A stretch of DNA of 64,000 nucleotides from Atrichornis clamosus (lineage: Eukaryota; Chordata; Aves; Passeriformes; Menuridae), in contig WBMZ01015612.1 in the NCBI GenBank assembly GCA_013400975.1, positions 1 to 64,000 of the forward strand. The letters run 5' to 3'. Under the pieces are notes generated by a model. It was not told where the DNA came from and searched no databases. It worked only from the letters and a program-made list of their open reading frames with translations. Position numbers and translations under genes: made by a program. Below, piece after piece: positions 45,841-59,200 of this stretch; positions within the stretch are counted from its first letter, which is position 1; every line of letters begins with the position of its first letter.

Positions 45841-45927
45841 TCACTCAAAAGCAGTTTCTTGGCTTTTTCTTACACAGCGGGCAACTTTTCTTTTAAATTC
45901 TCCATTTCTGTCTTCTCTCCATTCTTT
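45841..45927 (-). CDS. UBE2G1: UBE2G1 coding exon 5 and stop (residues 143-170)
   Basis: Exactly 29 codons: [20 protein letters not shown], then KSQETAFE and TGA at 45843-45841. The acceptor is TTCAATTACAG. The exon continues 37 nt into the 3' UTR to its donor at 45803. The upstream intron (45928-49130, 3.2 kb) shows no recognisable element. Confidence 0.97.
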   Translation of the reverse strand, partial: KEWREDRNGEFKRKVARCVRKSQETAFE

Positions 45928-48900
45928 CTGTAATTGAATAGACAGCTTTCAGATGTCAGTCCTACAACAATGTACAAGCTCTAGGAAGACTCTTGGTATT
46001 TATGTTTTCAGACATTAGCCATCTAGTCAACACTACATCTGCTTACAATCCTTGAACAACTCACTGAAAACCTGTGATATTCAGGACTTCTGAAAGCTTG
46101 CTCTGGGTTTCTATGCCAGCTGCTCACAAGACAGTGAGGATGTAATTTCTCCTTCGGATTTTAGGCACACTCCAAGACTAACCTGGTGGATTACCAGTAT
46201 TTCACAATGTCTGTACTAAAATCTACTTACTTCAGCCTGCAAAGTAGCAGCAAACTCAACCTGCAGACCACAAGCTGTTGTTATGGGTTAGAGATAATAT
46301 CTTTAACTGCAGTGGTGAAAAAGATACACAGGTACCACGGAGCCAGCAGCCGTTCTATGATTTTTTTGTTAGGACAGTTTAGATTCCCTCCAGTGTAGCC
46401 AGGACACTCCAGGACAGAAATACAGAAGTCACAGTATTCAGAAGAGGCACAGCAGTGTCCTTTGGAAGCAAACACCTCCTGGTTAGATATGGCTGCAAGA
46501 TACTGGCTCTGTGAGAAAGACCTTAGGAGAATACTCAGTGCACCTACAGGGCTGGCCTCTGTGATAGGAATCTGATTTCAGAACTGCACAGATGAAGAGC
46601 AAAGATAAAGACAAGCAGGAAGATAGGTAAGAGGGAAGTCTCCATCCAGAGATGCACACATCAAGGTATCACAAAAACCTACAGGAAAAAGTGCAGCCAG
46701 GTTTTTGTGCCAGGCTCGTGGCGAGCTCAGATGCAAGCACAGGAGCATCAGGTGTGGTCAAGACTGACGTGCAGGGCACTGCCTTAGAGTCAGAAGTGGT
46801 GGGAGAATATAAAGAACCCCTTATTTCATCAAGTTCTACAGTTCTTAGTTTCTGATATAAGCAACATATTGTTACTGCAGGGGTGAGGGAAGGGGTTAAA
46901 AACTCCCACATTGTTTACCTGATGCAGCCTAGCACACACCACCTTTCACCCCCACTTGGAGTGAAGGTTGCAGTACATTTGAGTGAAAACTGGCATATCC
47001 TAACATTCAACACCTCCGAGCTCACTTAAACAATCAGCACATTGGAAAGCCCAGCATGTCTTAAGTCTGCGGTGAAAGCACAAATAAGGCCACTAATTAA
47101 TTTGTTCTTTTTCAGCAATTCATGCAGCAAACATTTGATTCCTTGGATTGGGACACAGGACAGCTTACACAAGATGGCTTAAAGCCAAGAAAAGCATTGA
47201 ATTTGTGCCCTCCGAGCTTCAGAGTCTTAGTTTTTGTTTCTTATTTGTAGCTCTATGAAGTAAGTGTTCAGATTTTAACAGCAAGCAAAGTCTCCAATTT
47301 GACAGCTGTATCTCCAAAAATGTTATCTTAGGTCATGCACAGTTCCGTTTGCTTTTCAAAATATCTGTTCAGGTTCCTGATCCTCGTTTTTCTCCCACTC
47401 CAAGAGGTAGTACTTCAACATGCATGCTTCATTCTTCCAGGAAGCAGGTACACCCCCTGCTCATATAATGCTGTGAATTGCCTGTAGCACCTTATTCTCT
47501 AGACTCACTTAAAAGTATAAATTAATGACAGCAGACACAGTATCTTATAGTAACTGCCAAATTTTGTTGCTGCAGTAAACACAGGAGCTGCTGATTCTTC
47601 ATTACCCTGATGAGTATGATTTTGCTAATGTGAAGAGATCTACAATCCATCAGGAGATGCCAACTGCTCAAGTTGCACATCAAGTTACGAAACTCCTTGA
47701 AACATCTAACACCACAGTCAGAAAAAGAGTTTCTAGCATCCAAAGTGATGCCTCACTACTACCTTCACAGTCAGGTTTGGATTTAAGTTTTTGTTCTTTC
47801 AAGCTGGACTAGAAGAAGCTGTTTTCATTTTCAACCTTTACCCTAAGGTTTAGATGAACAACTTCACTTTGTGGCTAACTCTTTTAAGGAAAAAAATTTA
47901 AAAAATAAAAATCCCACTCCTGAAGTAGTTGTCAGAGTGGGGCACAATACAAAAAGTTTGTGATGCCAGGAAGGTGACAGGCACAGCTAAAAGCATGTGC
48001 TTTCTGCAGGGTTAGGTCAGCTACATTCAACATACATGAGTTTGTGAACTGAGGAATTCTAATTGCACTTCTAGCGTTTCATTAATAACTTGCTCCTCCT
48101 GGTGCTCTCAGGTTTGCCAGCAGAAAATATCCATGTTTCCTGGGTATCTGTTTCCACCAGTAACATGAGACAAAAAGGAGAGGTCCAACACTTAAAAAGG
48201 TTAAACAAGGAAATTGTTCACTACAACTTTGTGTTTGTTTTCTGTTTTCTTCCCATTAAATTTTTCCACGAGTTTGTTCTCATGATGATTTTTCAGCAGA
48301 ATTCAACCACCTTTGAAAATACTCACAACACAGTAGATCAAAGGCTCCAGGAAACTACTGAACTCCCACCCACTTTGGGAAGGTATAGCTAGGCTGACAG
48401 AGCAGGTTAACATTCCTCTAGGAAACCTTGCATCGTACAATTCCCATCTCCTTTTTCCTCACTCCCACAGTTAAAAGATCTAGAACTTCTCTTTTGTGAG
48501 AGGACAACACTGAGTCACTGCTGACCTGCAATTCAAGAGTAATTCAAAGAAAAACCTGTTGGTGTATGTCAGGTGAGTGGGGTCTGAAGTCTGTCCCCCT
48601 TTCAGAACTGAAACTTTTCTCCCTCCCCACCCACAAAGTTATTGTTACTCTGCAATAAACACAGCTCTTCTGGAGAGCTGATAGCTGTGTTTATACACTC
48701 ACACAGCACAGAACACTGTGCTGCATCAAACCCTTCCATGTCACAACTGCAGATTCACCCTGGTCTTTTACTATGAATCAGACCATTTTCCCTCACTCCT
48801 TAGCCAGTCAGCCTAGTCTGGGACAATCCTTCCTGCCAAGTGGAAGGCCAGATGCCCAGTGAAGCTTTTGAGTACTTTCTCAGAGCACAGACCTACAGTC

Positions 48901-51900
48901 AAACCTACTGCTCTAATCTCTGAGACAGGAAGACTGTTCTAGAGAGGTGGAAGAAATTTCCCAGGGCTAACCAGTAATTCTGTCTGACACCATGACTGCT
49001 TTTCCCAACAAAAAGGTAGCCTTAGCCTGTGATATAAAAGGTTCTTCCCCAAAGTCACTTTGTTAAACTAAAAACAAAACTCCATTGCAAGGTTTGTACA
49101 TTGAAACTGGCAGACCAAGAAAAGTCTTACCGCTGCATCAACATTAGCAGGAGAATCACCATTGGGATCTGCCAGCATAGAAATAACACTAATCATTATA
49201 GTTTCCACTGTGTGAATGGGAAGCCAGCGTTCCTCAGGTTTTTCATAGCCATATTTGTCTTCTCCAGGCTCATGAAGAATTGAAATGCAGACATCGCCGT
49301 TCTTGTCAACTACAAAACAGAACAAGGCATATTTCAGTCATGAACAACACGCTGGCATTTCTTCAGGACAGTCACTGAACCGCTCATCTTCATTCCAGCC
49401 AGTCTGAAACACGTTAGTGAAGACACTTTAGAAAGAAGGAAAGTAGTTAACTATTGAAGAACTTAAATTGTAATAAATAGGACTTAGTGGAAGACTGAGT
49501 ATGCCAGACCCCTGGCAGAGAGGGCACATGGGGAGGAAGGACTTAGTCTAACATCATGCTGAAACTCTCAAGACTATTTATTTAGACAGGCTTCCACTAC
49601 AGCTTTTTCTGTTAAGTTCAGCAAACTAGAGTGACTTTTTTCCACAGCAACAGCATCAGCTGGATATTACTGGAACATACTGAAATATGATTTAAACTGC
49701 TGGAATTAGAAAGTGCCTGACAAGTACTCTAATATTTCCAGAGCTGAAACTGACACAGCATTAAAATATTCCCTATCCTTTATGATGGGAGCACTATCTC
49801 CTCCCACCTTTCAGCATCTGCAGTTTCTGAAGTTAGAGCATTTCTCCTTCCCAGTCAAACCATCTTCTATTTTATTTTACCTTCCCATCTATGTCCAACA
49901 GCCCCCAGGTAAATAAGGCATTCGGAGGAGTCTCCTTTAGAGGGACTAAAAGATTTCCTTTCATGCTTCACCAGATGAGGACAACCTTGGGCCTCCTACA
50001 CTGAACTGCCAAATCAGTAATACCAAGATAAAATATTTGAAGGTATAACAAAAGGCAGCTATCGAGGTCAAGTTTCTCCTCAGACTAGAATTTTGCACTT
50101 AGGGGGAAAAAAAAAAAAAAATCAAGAAAAAAAATCCCTGAACAGTTACCAAGAATGCAAGGACCTACTCTCAATAGCTTCTGAAAATACTTTAAGAGTA
50201 TTCTCTCAGAGCAGCACTATTAAAAACTCTGCCACCGTTATTACTTCTCTATTAAGGGAAGATGGCAGAGTAAAAGCACAGTCGCATATTTCTAACATGA
50301 ACAGAAATGTATCTATTTGTCTTCACTGCATTTTAGTTCTGAACTGCAAGAAGAAATTGAAACTTTGACATTTCTTACCATTCGGATGCCAGATTTCTGT
50401 GATGAATTTCATTTTTGGCGGCCTCAGTGGGTAGTCTTTTGGAAAAGTAAGATGAGCCTTGAAAACACCACCTTCACTGGGGAATCAAAAATATCTTAGT
50501 AGAGTTTCTTGTAAGCTTAAGCTGAAGATTGGAACTTACTGATGTATCAAAAGCTCTAAGTTTACACCTCACACAACTTAACATCATGTTGGTAATTAAC
50601 AGTATGAACACTTCCATATGCAATGTAAAGAGTTTCTAGATTGAGAAGATCCTTTCACAAGATACTGCCAGTTCCCCAACACCATCTTTTTTAGAACTAG
50701 GATGATGTTCCAGAGGGAAAAACCAGAGGGGGGGAAAAAAAAAAACAAGATTAAAAACTGCCAAGGAATTTACCATCTGGAATCACAACTTTTTTTTCCT
50801 CCCAGTACATTTATTAACAGGAAAAAAAAAGATATTGCCAGTAACTGCCTTTCTCAAGTTCAGCCCAGCAGACACCCATTTTCCTCTGTTAGAGACCTCA
50901 GCCCTAAGTTTGTGGTCTCAGTCTGCAGGAGTGAGCCCCAGGGAAAAACTGCAGAAAGCTGTGGCTGTGTCTACAGCATTAAATGTAAAAAGACTTACAA
51001 TGCCACCTTTTCAACACTAACCTAAAGGGACTCAGACATGACAGTGAGGTGTTCTAAATTCGTTACCCACTCAACTGGAAAACAATAATAAACAAGAGAC
51101 ACCCAGTTTTTATGTGGAGTTACAGGCCAGGAATAGTCCCTTCTGAAAAATATGAAGGCCTTTATTAGATGGAAAGGTTTACAGATGGAATACTTTGCAA
51201 ATGTCAATACTACAACATTTGCCCTGTTACTGTCATTTTTTCTAACTGAAGGTTGTAATGAAATTTGGAATTGCCAAGGCAGAGACTACAAAAGTAGAAC
51301 ATAAACCTCCAAAGAAGGTGGCATGAGATGTGCAGTGTGACAAGCTACTCCTCAGCAGCCACAGAGACCAAAGAATTGGTGTGGAAAACTGTTCAGTGCA
51401 ATTTTTTTCCTGTATTTGTAAAGGAGTAGGAGCCAGTCTCCAAAGTCCACAGGCTACTGAGAAAATAACATGTTTTACTACCACTAACCAGTGATGTGCA
51501 GTTCTCGCACTCATCTCAAAAAAACCCCCAAACTAACCCCAAAAAACACTGTATTTAAGTAGCTTGGCTCTCGAGGCGGCTGACAGGATCTGAACCCACA
51601 GCATTCATTTTCCACAAGTTTTAGAGAAGGCAGGCACTTTCCAAAGAATCCTTCATCCCACGAAAGGTAAGATTTCTAGAAACACTACTTTAACATCCAT
51701 ATAATCAGGACAAAGGAGAGTTAGATTGCACTTGTTGATAGCCCCAAACCAGTCAAATCCTTTCTTTCAAGCTGAAAAAGTCCTTCTTTCCCATTCTAAA
51801 GAAGCAGATCCTAAAGCTACTAGGCTCTAGGGCATCGCTGGTTGCTCCATATCAACTGCATATAAACACAGTTTTAAAATTGGATATACATTAGAAATCA

Positions 51901-53247
51901 GTTAATGAAGTACAGCTGTCAATTAAGGGAGATTAGTGCCACTTTTAGCAATATTCCTGATAAAAGGGTTTCAATCAGTAATGTACTGAGTCTAAAATCT
52001 TTTAAAGTAAACTCAGAATAAATAAAGTGGGACCAGAAATGAGACTGAAGTTTGAAAATTGTTTGTTAAACTATTATGTAAGACTGTCATTATCAAACAA
52101 CCCAGGGAGGAAGGATTCAATGTAATACTACCCTGAAACACAGCAACTGGAGACTGGAACAGAAGAGACCTTCTTATCTAAAAAGTCTCAAAAAAAGCTC
52201 AGCACCTTATCAAAGTTCAGGAAAAAACCCACTATTGCAACTTTTAACACCTAAGATGATGATCAATTAGAAGCAGCATTTCTTTACTGACAGTATTTAT
52301 AAAATGGCCATGAGAATGCAACAAAACCACTTTAAGACTGTTCAGAAAAAGGTCAACAGAAGTTGGAGAAATCACCTCATGCACGACATGAGACTCACAG
52401 TGTAGTGAGCTTGAGGAAAAGCCAAGCAATCTGATTATTAGGTTAAGTATTTATTGGAAGGCTGCAGACAGACGTACACAACTTTATGCTGCAACCAAAA
52501 CTGGCCTCAAGTAAATGTCACTAGGCTTTTTGTATCAGTAATTTACCACTGCAACAGCTTAATGAAGGAGAACAGAGTTCATCTTCAAGAGTACTCTTTA
52601 AACTGACCTCTCCTGGGCATAGAACCTTTTCCCAGAACTGGAGTAGATGATCACCCTGAAATACTCGAGGTCACACTTGGAAGTTCCCACATCTCAAACT
52701 CACAGGACTTGAGGCTAATTCTATGGACTGCTGCCATTTCCTCCAGCTACATCCCTGCTTGAATATTTTCCTACAATCACCAGAGTGAAGTTGTAACGGT
52801 TTAACACTGCACTATCAGCTGAACTACAGCCTCCCAGTAGCAACAGCAAATAGTGGATTTTATCTGCCTTACATGTGAAAGAAAACAGAAGCAGCCTCTA
52901 GGTATACCTATTCTCTCTCTTTTCCATACAAGTACAAAGGGATCAGTGTTGCCTTTTCCCAGGGAAGCAAAGCAGTTTAGAACTTCTACATAGCAAATCC
53001 AGCTATTTACAGGTATTTTGCTAGCAACAAAAGAGCATTACCTAACTTAGCACAAAGATTTTGGTTAGTTTCTATTCTCTAAGAGCAAACTAGAACTAGT
53101 AAATCCGAGTTCACTTAAGTTTCTGTATAAGTATCAGTACTTACTAGAGTGTATCTGGAGGACCAATAATAAGGACTTCCCATCGATAAAGATCATTGTC
53201 ATCTATTAAGCCCGCTGAAAAGCCTTCCACTGGATTTTTGTTGAGTT
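45841..53247 (-). CDS. UBE2G1: Ubiquitin-conjugating enzyme E2 G1 (partial, 4 of 5 coding exons)
   Basis: Exons 53145-53247, 50379-50476, 49131-49309 and 45841-45927 encode residues 16 (part) to 170 and the TGA. The reading matches the human protein as I remember it, with no difference noted. Features are HPN at 80-82, the catalytic Cys90 in NGDVCISI, and the acidic loop [16 protein letters not shown] after it that marks the UBE2G/UBE2R (Cdc34-like) group. E2 G1 accepts ubiquitin from E1 at Cys90 and builds mainly Lys48-linked chains, for example with CRL4 ligases. The first coding exon (MTELQSALLLRRQLA in human) is absent and must lie beyond 64000. ANKFY1 follows it in the same direction. 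Confidence 0.98.
49131..49309 (-). CDS. UBE2G1: UBE2G1 coding exon 4, catalytic (residues 83-142)
   Basis: Encodes [20 protein letters not shown] with catalytic Cys90, the acidic loop, and [20 protein letters not shown]. The acceptor is GTTTTGTAG and the donor GCG|GTAAGA. Confidence 0.98.
50379..50476 (-). CDS. UBE2G1: UBE2G1 coding exon 3 (residues 50-82)
   Basis: Encodes [20 protein letters not shown] and [12 protein letters not shown], the E2 core with its HPN motif. The acceptor is GATTCCCCAG and the donor AATG|GTAAGA. The 1069-nt intron on its 3' side (49310-50378) includes an A-rich run near 50107. Confidence 0.98.
50477..53144 (-). other. UBE2G1: UBE2G1 intron 2 (2.7 kb)
   Basis: Bounded by TA|GTAAGT on the 5' side and CCCCAG on the 3' side. 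It holds short poly-A/T runs (for example around 50733 and 50821) but no recognisable exon, CR1 copy or RNA gene. Confidence 0.7.
53145..53247 (-). CDS. UBE2G1: UBE2G1 coding exon 2 (residues 16-49)
   Basis: Encodes [20 protein letters not shown] and [13 protein letters not shown], the beginning of the E2 fold. The acceptor is CCTACACAG and the donor CTCTA|GTAAGT. The first codon (Glu16) is split with the missing exon 1. Confidence 0.98.
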
Positions 53248-56200
53248 CTGTGTAGGAAAAAGAATTTAAGAGTAACTTTAAGTGTCTATGATACACATTT
53301 GCTAGTTTTGCTCATGCCTCTGTATGTGACCAAAAAACTCCATGACATTTGGTGCTTGCTCATGGACTTACGGCCTGGGTGAGCACCTTCAGCTCCCCAC
53401 CAGCTTCTGCCAGAGCTGACACCATGTCTGACCCTAAAACTGTTCAAGTACATCAAGAGCAGAAGGGCCAGAACAACGCACAACTGTGGGACATGGTCTC
53501 CTAAACTAGATACCGATGAGAGTTTAAGTCAGGACTTCTACTTCCACAGGCTTTCTACTAATAAAAAAGGTTTACAAGAACTCCGAGGAGCCAGCTTAAA
53601 CTAAAGTCTGTCTTTAACTCTAGAAAATGTTAACAGAAGACCAAAGTCATGCTATGTTTTTATTTAAAAGTAACATACTACTTCACTTAAATGATTCTTT
53701 TTTTCAGAATTGGAAAGCATTTTAGACCTGTGCCAGTGAATTCTGAAGATAATGATTTACTGTATTCTGAACTACTAGAAGAGAACATAGAAGATAAGCT
53801 GCTATGCTGTTCAGGTTAGGGGTTGTTTTTTTTTTTTTAATTTCTTCCTTTTGCTTCACAGTTTTATCAATCAGCGATAAGTGATACAGGATTCTAAGTG
53901 TATGGGCTACTTCATACAGTTACTGCCACATGGAGGTTTCTCTGAAAATGGCTACACAGAAGTCAGACTACGTCTAGACTCCACTGAATTTCTGTTTTCA
54001 GCCTGCTCCAGGAAAAAACCCCCCATAAGATCTGGAATTAAACACTTTGAATGAGTTTTGCCTAAAATCCAGTGGTGGGGATAGGGAGGGGAAAACATGT
54101 ATTAACTGACAGCTTCACGTCAGAAACTACATTAAATGCCATATTGATGTTCTTCATCCAACATTTCCAACAGTACACACAAAGTCCTTATAGATCTTGG
54201 GTACTTAGGATAGGAGAAAGCAAAAAAGGTGTTTTTCCTTCAACTTGTCAGTAATTTCCAGATTAAATTACGGGTGTTTTGCTTCATAATTACTCCCACA
54301 CTTATTTGAAAACCTGTTAGACACTATGCAGCCCTCATTACTCTGTTTCACCACACATGTTCCCATTCTGCAAACCCAACACCTGCGTTTTGTGTTGATT
54401 TCTCAGCATTACAGATTTAAGCTCAGAGGGCCTTCTAATGCCCTCAGGTACATGCAGAGGAACTTCAAGTGAGAACTCCATACCTTTCTGGAGGAAAAGC
54501 TACCATTAAGTTCAAACTGATTTGTCCATAAGCTTGCCATCACCGTTTGCCAGTTAAGTTCTGAACTACTTAAAGTGTGGTTAAAAAAAGGCAAGAAGAA
54601 TCAATTCAAGCCTTTAACAGAGGAGTCAAGCCCATACAGGAGAAAAGTGCTCAGCTCTCATGAAGGACCAAGGTCCTGAAGAGGTAGATAGCAGAAACAT
54701 CAACTTTGGTCACTGGTAATTAAGTCAAACCTATCCACAAAGATGACTCAATGCTAAAATCCCAAGGAACATATTGGAAGGGTTTTCCTAGGAGCTACTC
54801 AGAGAGGTGTAATCAGTATGTGAGGTCAACTATCCACTCCCCAAATCATGTTTCTTCCAGACAATGCCTGAAAGAAAAGGCAATGTCACAGGCTCTCTAA
54901 CCAAGATGCAACCTTCAAACCCAGAAACTACAGCATGGCCACACTTCCTCTAAGCAGATCAGTTTTTGCACTCTGGCATCTATAAAATTTTGTGGAAACA
55001 GCTGCACAAGCCTGAATAACTATTTAATTTTAGATGAAAAGGCAGATAGCCTAGGTGAACGTTTCACAGTAAGAGAACGTCAACAGTCCCTTACTACATC
55101 CTTACTACAGACATTCCTTCAGCATGGGATATTAAAAGTTCCACCACATTAGTAGTTGAATATAACCTGTTTTTTCATGCAGGATTTCATTTTAAAAGAT
55201 GGTCTGTTGCTTGTGAAAAAATCCACCTCTGCTCAGGACATTTACATCACCCTTTCAGATATTATATTAGTACTGTAATACAAAATATCCACCACAATAA
55301 CTACAGAAATCAGAATGTAAATACTAGGTTTGAGTATCTCACCTAAAACTTTCAAACTTTAATTTCAGACTGTGAAACACAAGTCCCATCATTTCCGCAT
55401 GTCCACAGGGAAAAAAGGATTTACATTGAGTTCTATGTAAACTGCTATAAATCAAGATGCTCACATTTAGCTTCTTTATTGTTTGCAAGTTATCATTGCT
55501 CACTGATAAGGCTTAAAAGAAAACTGCCAGATGTTAAGATTGAAAAAATTCAGAATGTTTCTTTCTATTTAAATATGCCACACTATTTCCAGGTCCAATA
55601 TCTACATTTCCTTCATTTGTGCTATTTAAATTTCTTTCTACATCTGTCTCACCTCAAGCAACTTTATCCCTAAATAGTTTGAAACATTTTTTGTGTACTT
55701 ATTCCCAAAGAAAGACAGCTCTCTAGGTATGACTCTGACTCATACCTAGGACCATGGAGCACTGTATTGCAAGAGAACTTGTGAGGAGGAGTAAGATTGC
55801 TGGATGCCAGCTTTTTTAATGCAGAAAATCTGTAAACTGTATGAAAGGGACAATCATTAATAAAAATCTTCAAGCAGTTAAGAAGTTTGTTCAGTGGATG
55901 TTGCCTATAAAACAAATGATCACACTACTACTTTTACAGGAGGCAGCATCAGTCTCGGCTTGTGAAAAGGTTGTTTTCCTTCCATGACAGCAATACTGAA
56001 GCACAGTTCAAACAGCTGATGATTGCAGAAATACTCTGAGGAAAAACAATGGATATAAGCTCACACACCTCCTTCTCCATGAGAGGTATGCAAAATTACC
56101 ACCAGCAATTTAAAAACGAGCTTTTCCATCCAGATTCCTGCTAAACTAAACAACATGGTTGGTAGGCAGACAAAAAAGGAAGTCTCAGGGAAGTTTTGCA

Positions 56201-59200
56201 CTGAGACATGAAAAGCATCATCCTTGGCTGCTTTACCATGGATAGCCAAGAGCTGCTACTCGTTAAAACTTGCCAACGCCGAGGCCCAAGGTTTGTTTGG
56301 CTTTGTTTTTTTCCCTGGATATAGTCAGTGCTGTGTATCAGAAAAGTTAACTGGTAACACCACCTGTCTCTTGCCTCTCTCTTCACTAGCCGAGACTCAC
56401 ACCGTAGCGAAATCCATGCCCCAAAATCCCAAAGGAATAGCGATGCAGGCCTGGCAAGAAAAGGGACACACACACGGCTCCGTCGCACAGGGCTGGTGCC
56501 AGGCCGGTGTCACTGCCCACCGACCGGAGCGACACTGACACTGCATCCAGAGCACGGACACCTGCTCCCTGCGCCTGTCACTCCACACCAACCACTGCCC
56601 TTAACCACTTGCAGCCTGAACAGGAGGTTCCCTAGATAAACACATGGATAAAGCAAAGGATTCAGTTCCCTTTGCCAGGCAGAGAGAGGGTGAACGAGCT
56701 CTTGGTGCAGGTCCTCTGCAAAGCCCTGCTGAAGAACTGCCCTACAAGTCCTGAAAAAGCAGAGAAGCCAGACAACTATGAAGAACTGGATCCCTCCACA
56801 TTAATTTTTTCAACAGTTTTACTTTGAGATTTCTTGTTTAGCTGAAGATAGGCTGTAATTTTTAAACATAAGTAAGTAGACTAACACATTTCCATCATGT
56901 CCATGCCTAAGTGCCATTTACTTGCTGCTACTATATATTACACTCTGTGGTTTAGTATTTCTGACAATATTTTCTGCATTTCTGATTGTTTAATATAATA
57001 CACATTTTCTATCCAGTGGGGGGGAAAAAAACGAAGCCACATTCTTACACTCAGTCTAGAAGCAGTTTCAGGTAGAGCCCTTTGCAGACCAAGCAGCAGC
57101 TGACAGCCAAAGCAGCACACACCTGGACAGCTGCCAAGCAGCAACATACTTGGAACAGAATCTTGTGTCTGCTTATAAATTAGACATTCAGTTCCTTTAA
57201 TCCCATTCCTGAACCTGGGATTAAATCCAATACCTGATTTGGGAGGTGAAGAAGACTAAAGGCCCATAATCCAACAGAGTTGTTTAAATCCAGAACAGAC
57301 TTTAAAGCCCCATGGCTCTCTTTCCACATGATCTGCCCCATAACACACAGTCTGCCCCTTTAGCTCTTACTAAAGCAGAACTAAGTTACCATTGCCTCAA
57401 ACTTGAGCCAACACAGTACCATGGGCCGCACTTCCACTTTCAGTGTTTAGTTTACATCAAGCTACTGATGTTTCCACACTCTGCCTTTATACTGAAACTA
57501 ACTTTATATAAGCCAAGAGACTTCACCAATCCCAGAGCATCAACACAGCATCAACAAAAATGACTAAGCAGAACAAGCCCCATGGCTCCATGGAGCAGCT
57601 ATGTACGGCATCCAAACTTTTCAGCCTGACATCTCACCCAGCCAGCCACTGCATATGAACACTTTGGAGTATTTTAAGCTACATTACAGTACAAAGCTTT
57701 CAAAACTCTGAGCTTCTGTATTTTTTTTAATAGCAGCCTCTTTAGTAAGTTACACAGTGTTGGAGTTGTGTGCAGCCAGTGGATTGAGTAGAACACAAAA
57801 CTAGAGACTAGAGAGGCCAAGCCCTGGCTAAGGCTTCTGGAGAAACCACCTCCCTGGCTTACATAGCTCTCAGAACAAGCAGGCTGTATCGGTGCTTTAG
57901 TGCTGCTGCACCTTAGGCTTGTGTTGTCTTGGTTGCTTTTTGTGAGGCTCAGCACTAGTCCAGGAGCTTCTAACAACTGTTCAGGCTGAAAATCCTCATT
58001 CTAGACTCTATTCTCTGTACCCTAAACTGTGACTTCCACGTAGTCCTATTACTTCACTGAGGTCAGTTACCATTTCCAAAACTTTGTTGCCTGCAGACCC
58101 AGCTGTAAATCTCTGCTTCCAGAGGACTAGAGCTGAGATTATGATAAAGTAACGTGAACTCCCTTGTACAGATGTATTCCCCAAACTCTCCATTATTATC
58201 TGCTTTCATCATGTTCTGTCTTGCTCCACAAGCTCATCCATGAAGTTCAGACAAAATGTAGCACAAAATATGCACACACTCCTGATAACCAGTGTGGGAG
58301 TGACAAATATGGCAACATTTAAGACAGAACAGATTTGGTCTGTGAAGGACATTGAAATTATTTTGGAGGGAGACTAAAGTGGTAAAGACTAATGTGTCTT
58401 AAGCAGAGATTCCACCAACCATTTCAGTAGAAATTTAGATTTGACTCTTAACTTCAGCCTAGCAACTAAGTAATTTCCAGTGCTCCACACATCTCTCCCT
58501 CTTAATAAGGGCAGCATTTCATACTTGTACAAATCAAGTTCTCCTCTGAGCTCAGAGAATTTAGAGGAAGGGTTGCACAACTAGCATTAACAGGTAACCT
58601 GCATCTCAGTGCCATGCTACTGCTATACTTGCCATCTCCCTAGCTGTAACTGTGAAGTCTTTCATGGATTTGCACAGTGAAGCATATTTTGAAAAGACAG
58701 AGGACAAGGTTGGAAGTTTCTTTTTTGATTTTTGGTTTTATTCCTAGTCAGATTCCTAGCCATGGCCACAGCTCAGCTTTGCAAACAAGCAGAGAGCAGC
58801 ACTAGCTCAAAGTGAAGAGGCCGAAGTTCCTAAAACTGCCACTACAAGTCTGAGGACTAAGGTACCAGAGAACTTGAGTAGATAGAGACCAGAATTCTTT
58901 CATAAATAAGGTGTCACATTATTCTAGAATTGAGTTTCTTGATTCTTTGTATGTTGTGTAGCTCCACGGTCATAGGAGTCATGGCAATTGGAAGTTCAGG
59001 TTAGCTATTTAGTGGGTAATTGTGTCTTAACACATCAACCAGGGGCTTGCAGGTCTTTGGTACTGCCTTGTTTCTTAAGGAGTTCCCTATAATCCCTTAA
59101 ACCCATGGAGGTGGACACCAGTAGACATTGTCTGTGCTCCTTTAGATACCTCTCTCAACTAAAGGGTGTCAAAACTAGCTCTCACAGTCTCAAAGCACAG

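Noticed and set aside
50100..50120. Poly-A tract near UBE2G1 exon 3 as a processed pseudogene tail
   Set aside because: No intronless coding sequence precedes it on either strand. It is a simple A run.
56390..56600. CpG patch as the missing UBE2G1 exon 1
   Set aside because: Minus-strand frames here do not contain MTELQSALLLRRQLA or a matching donor.
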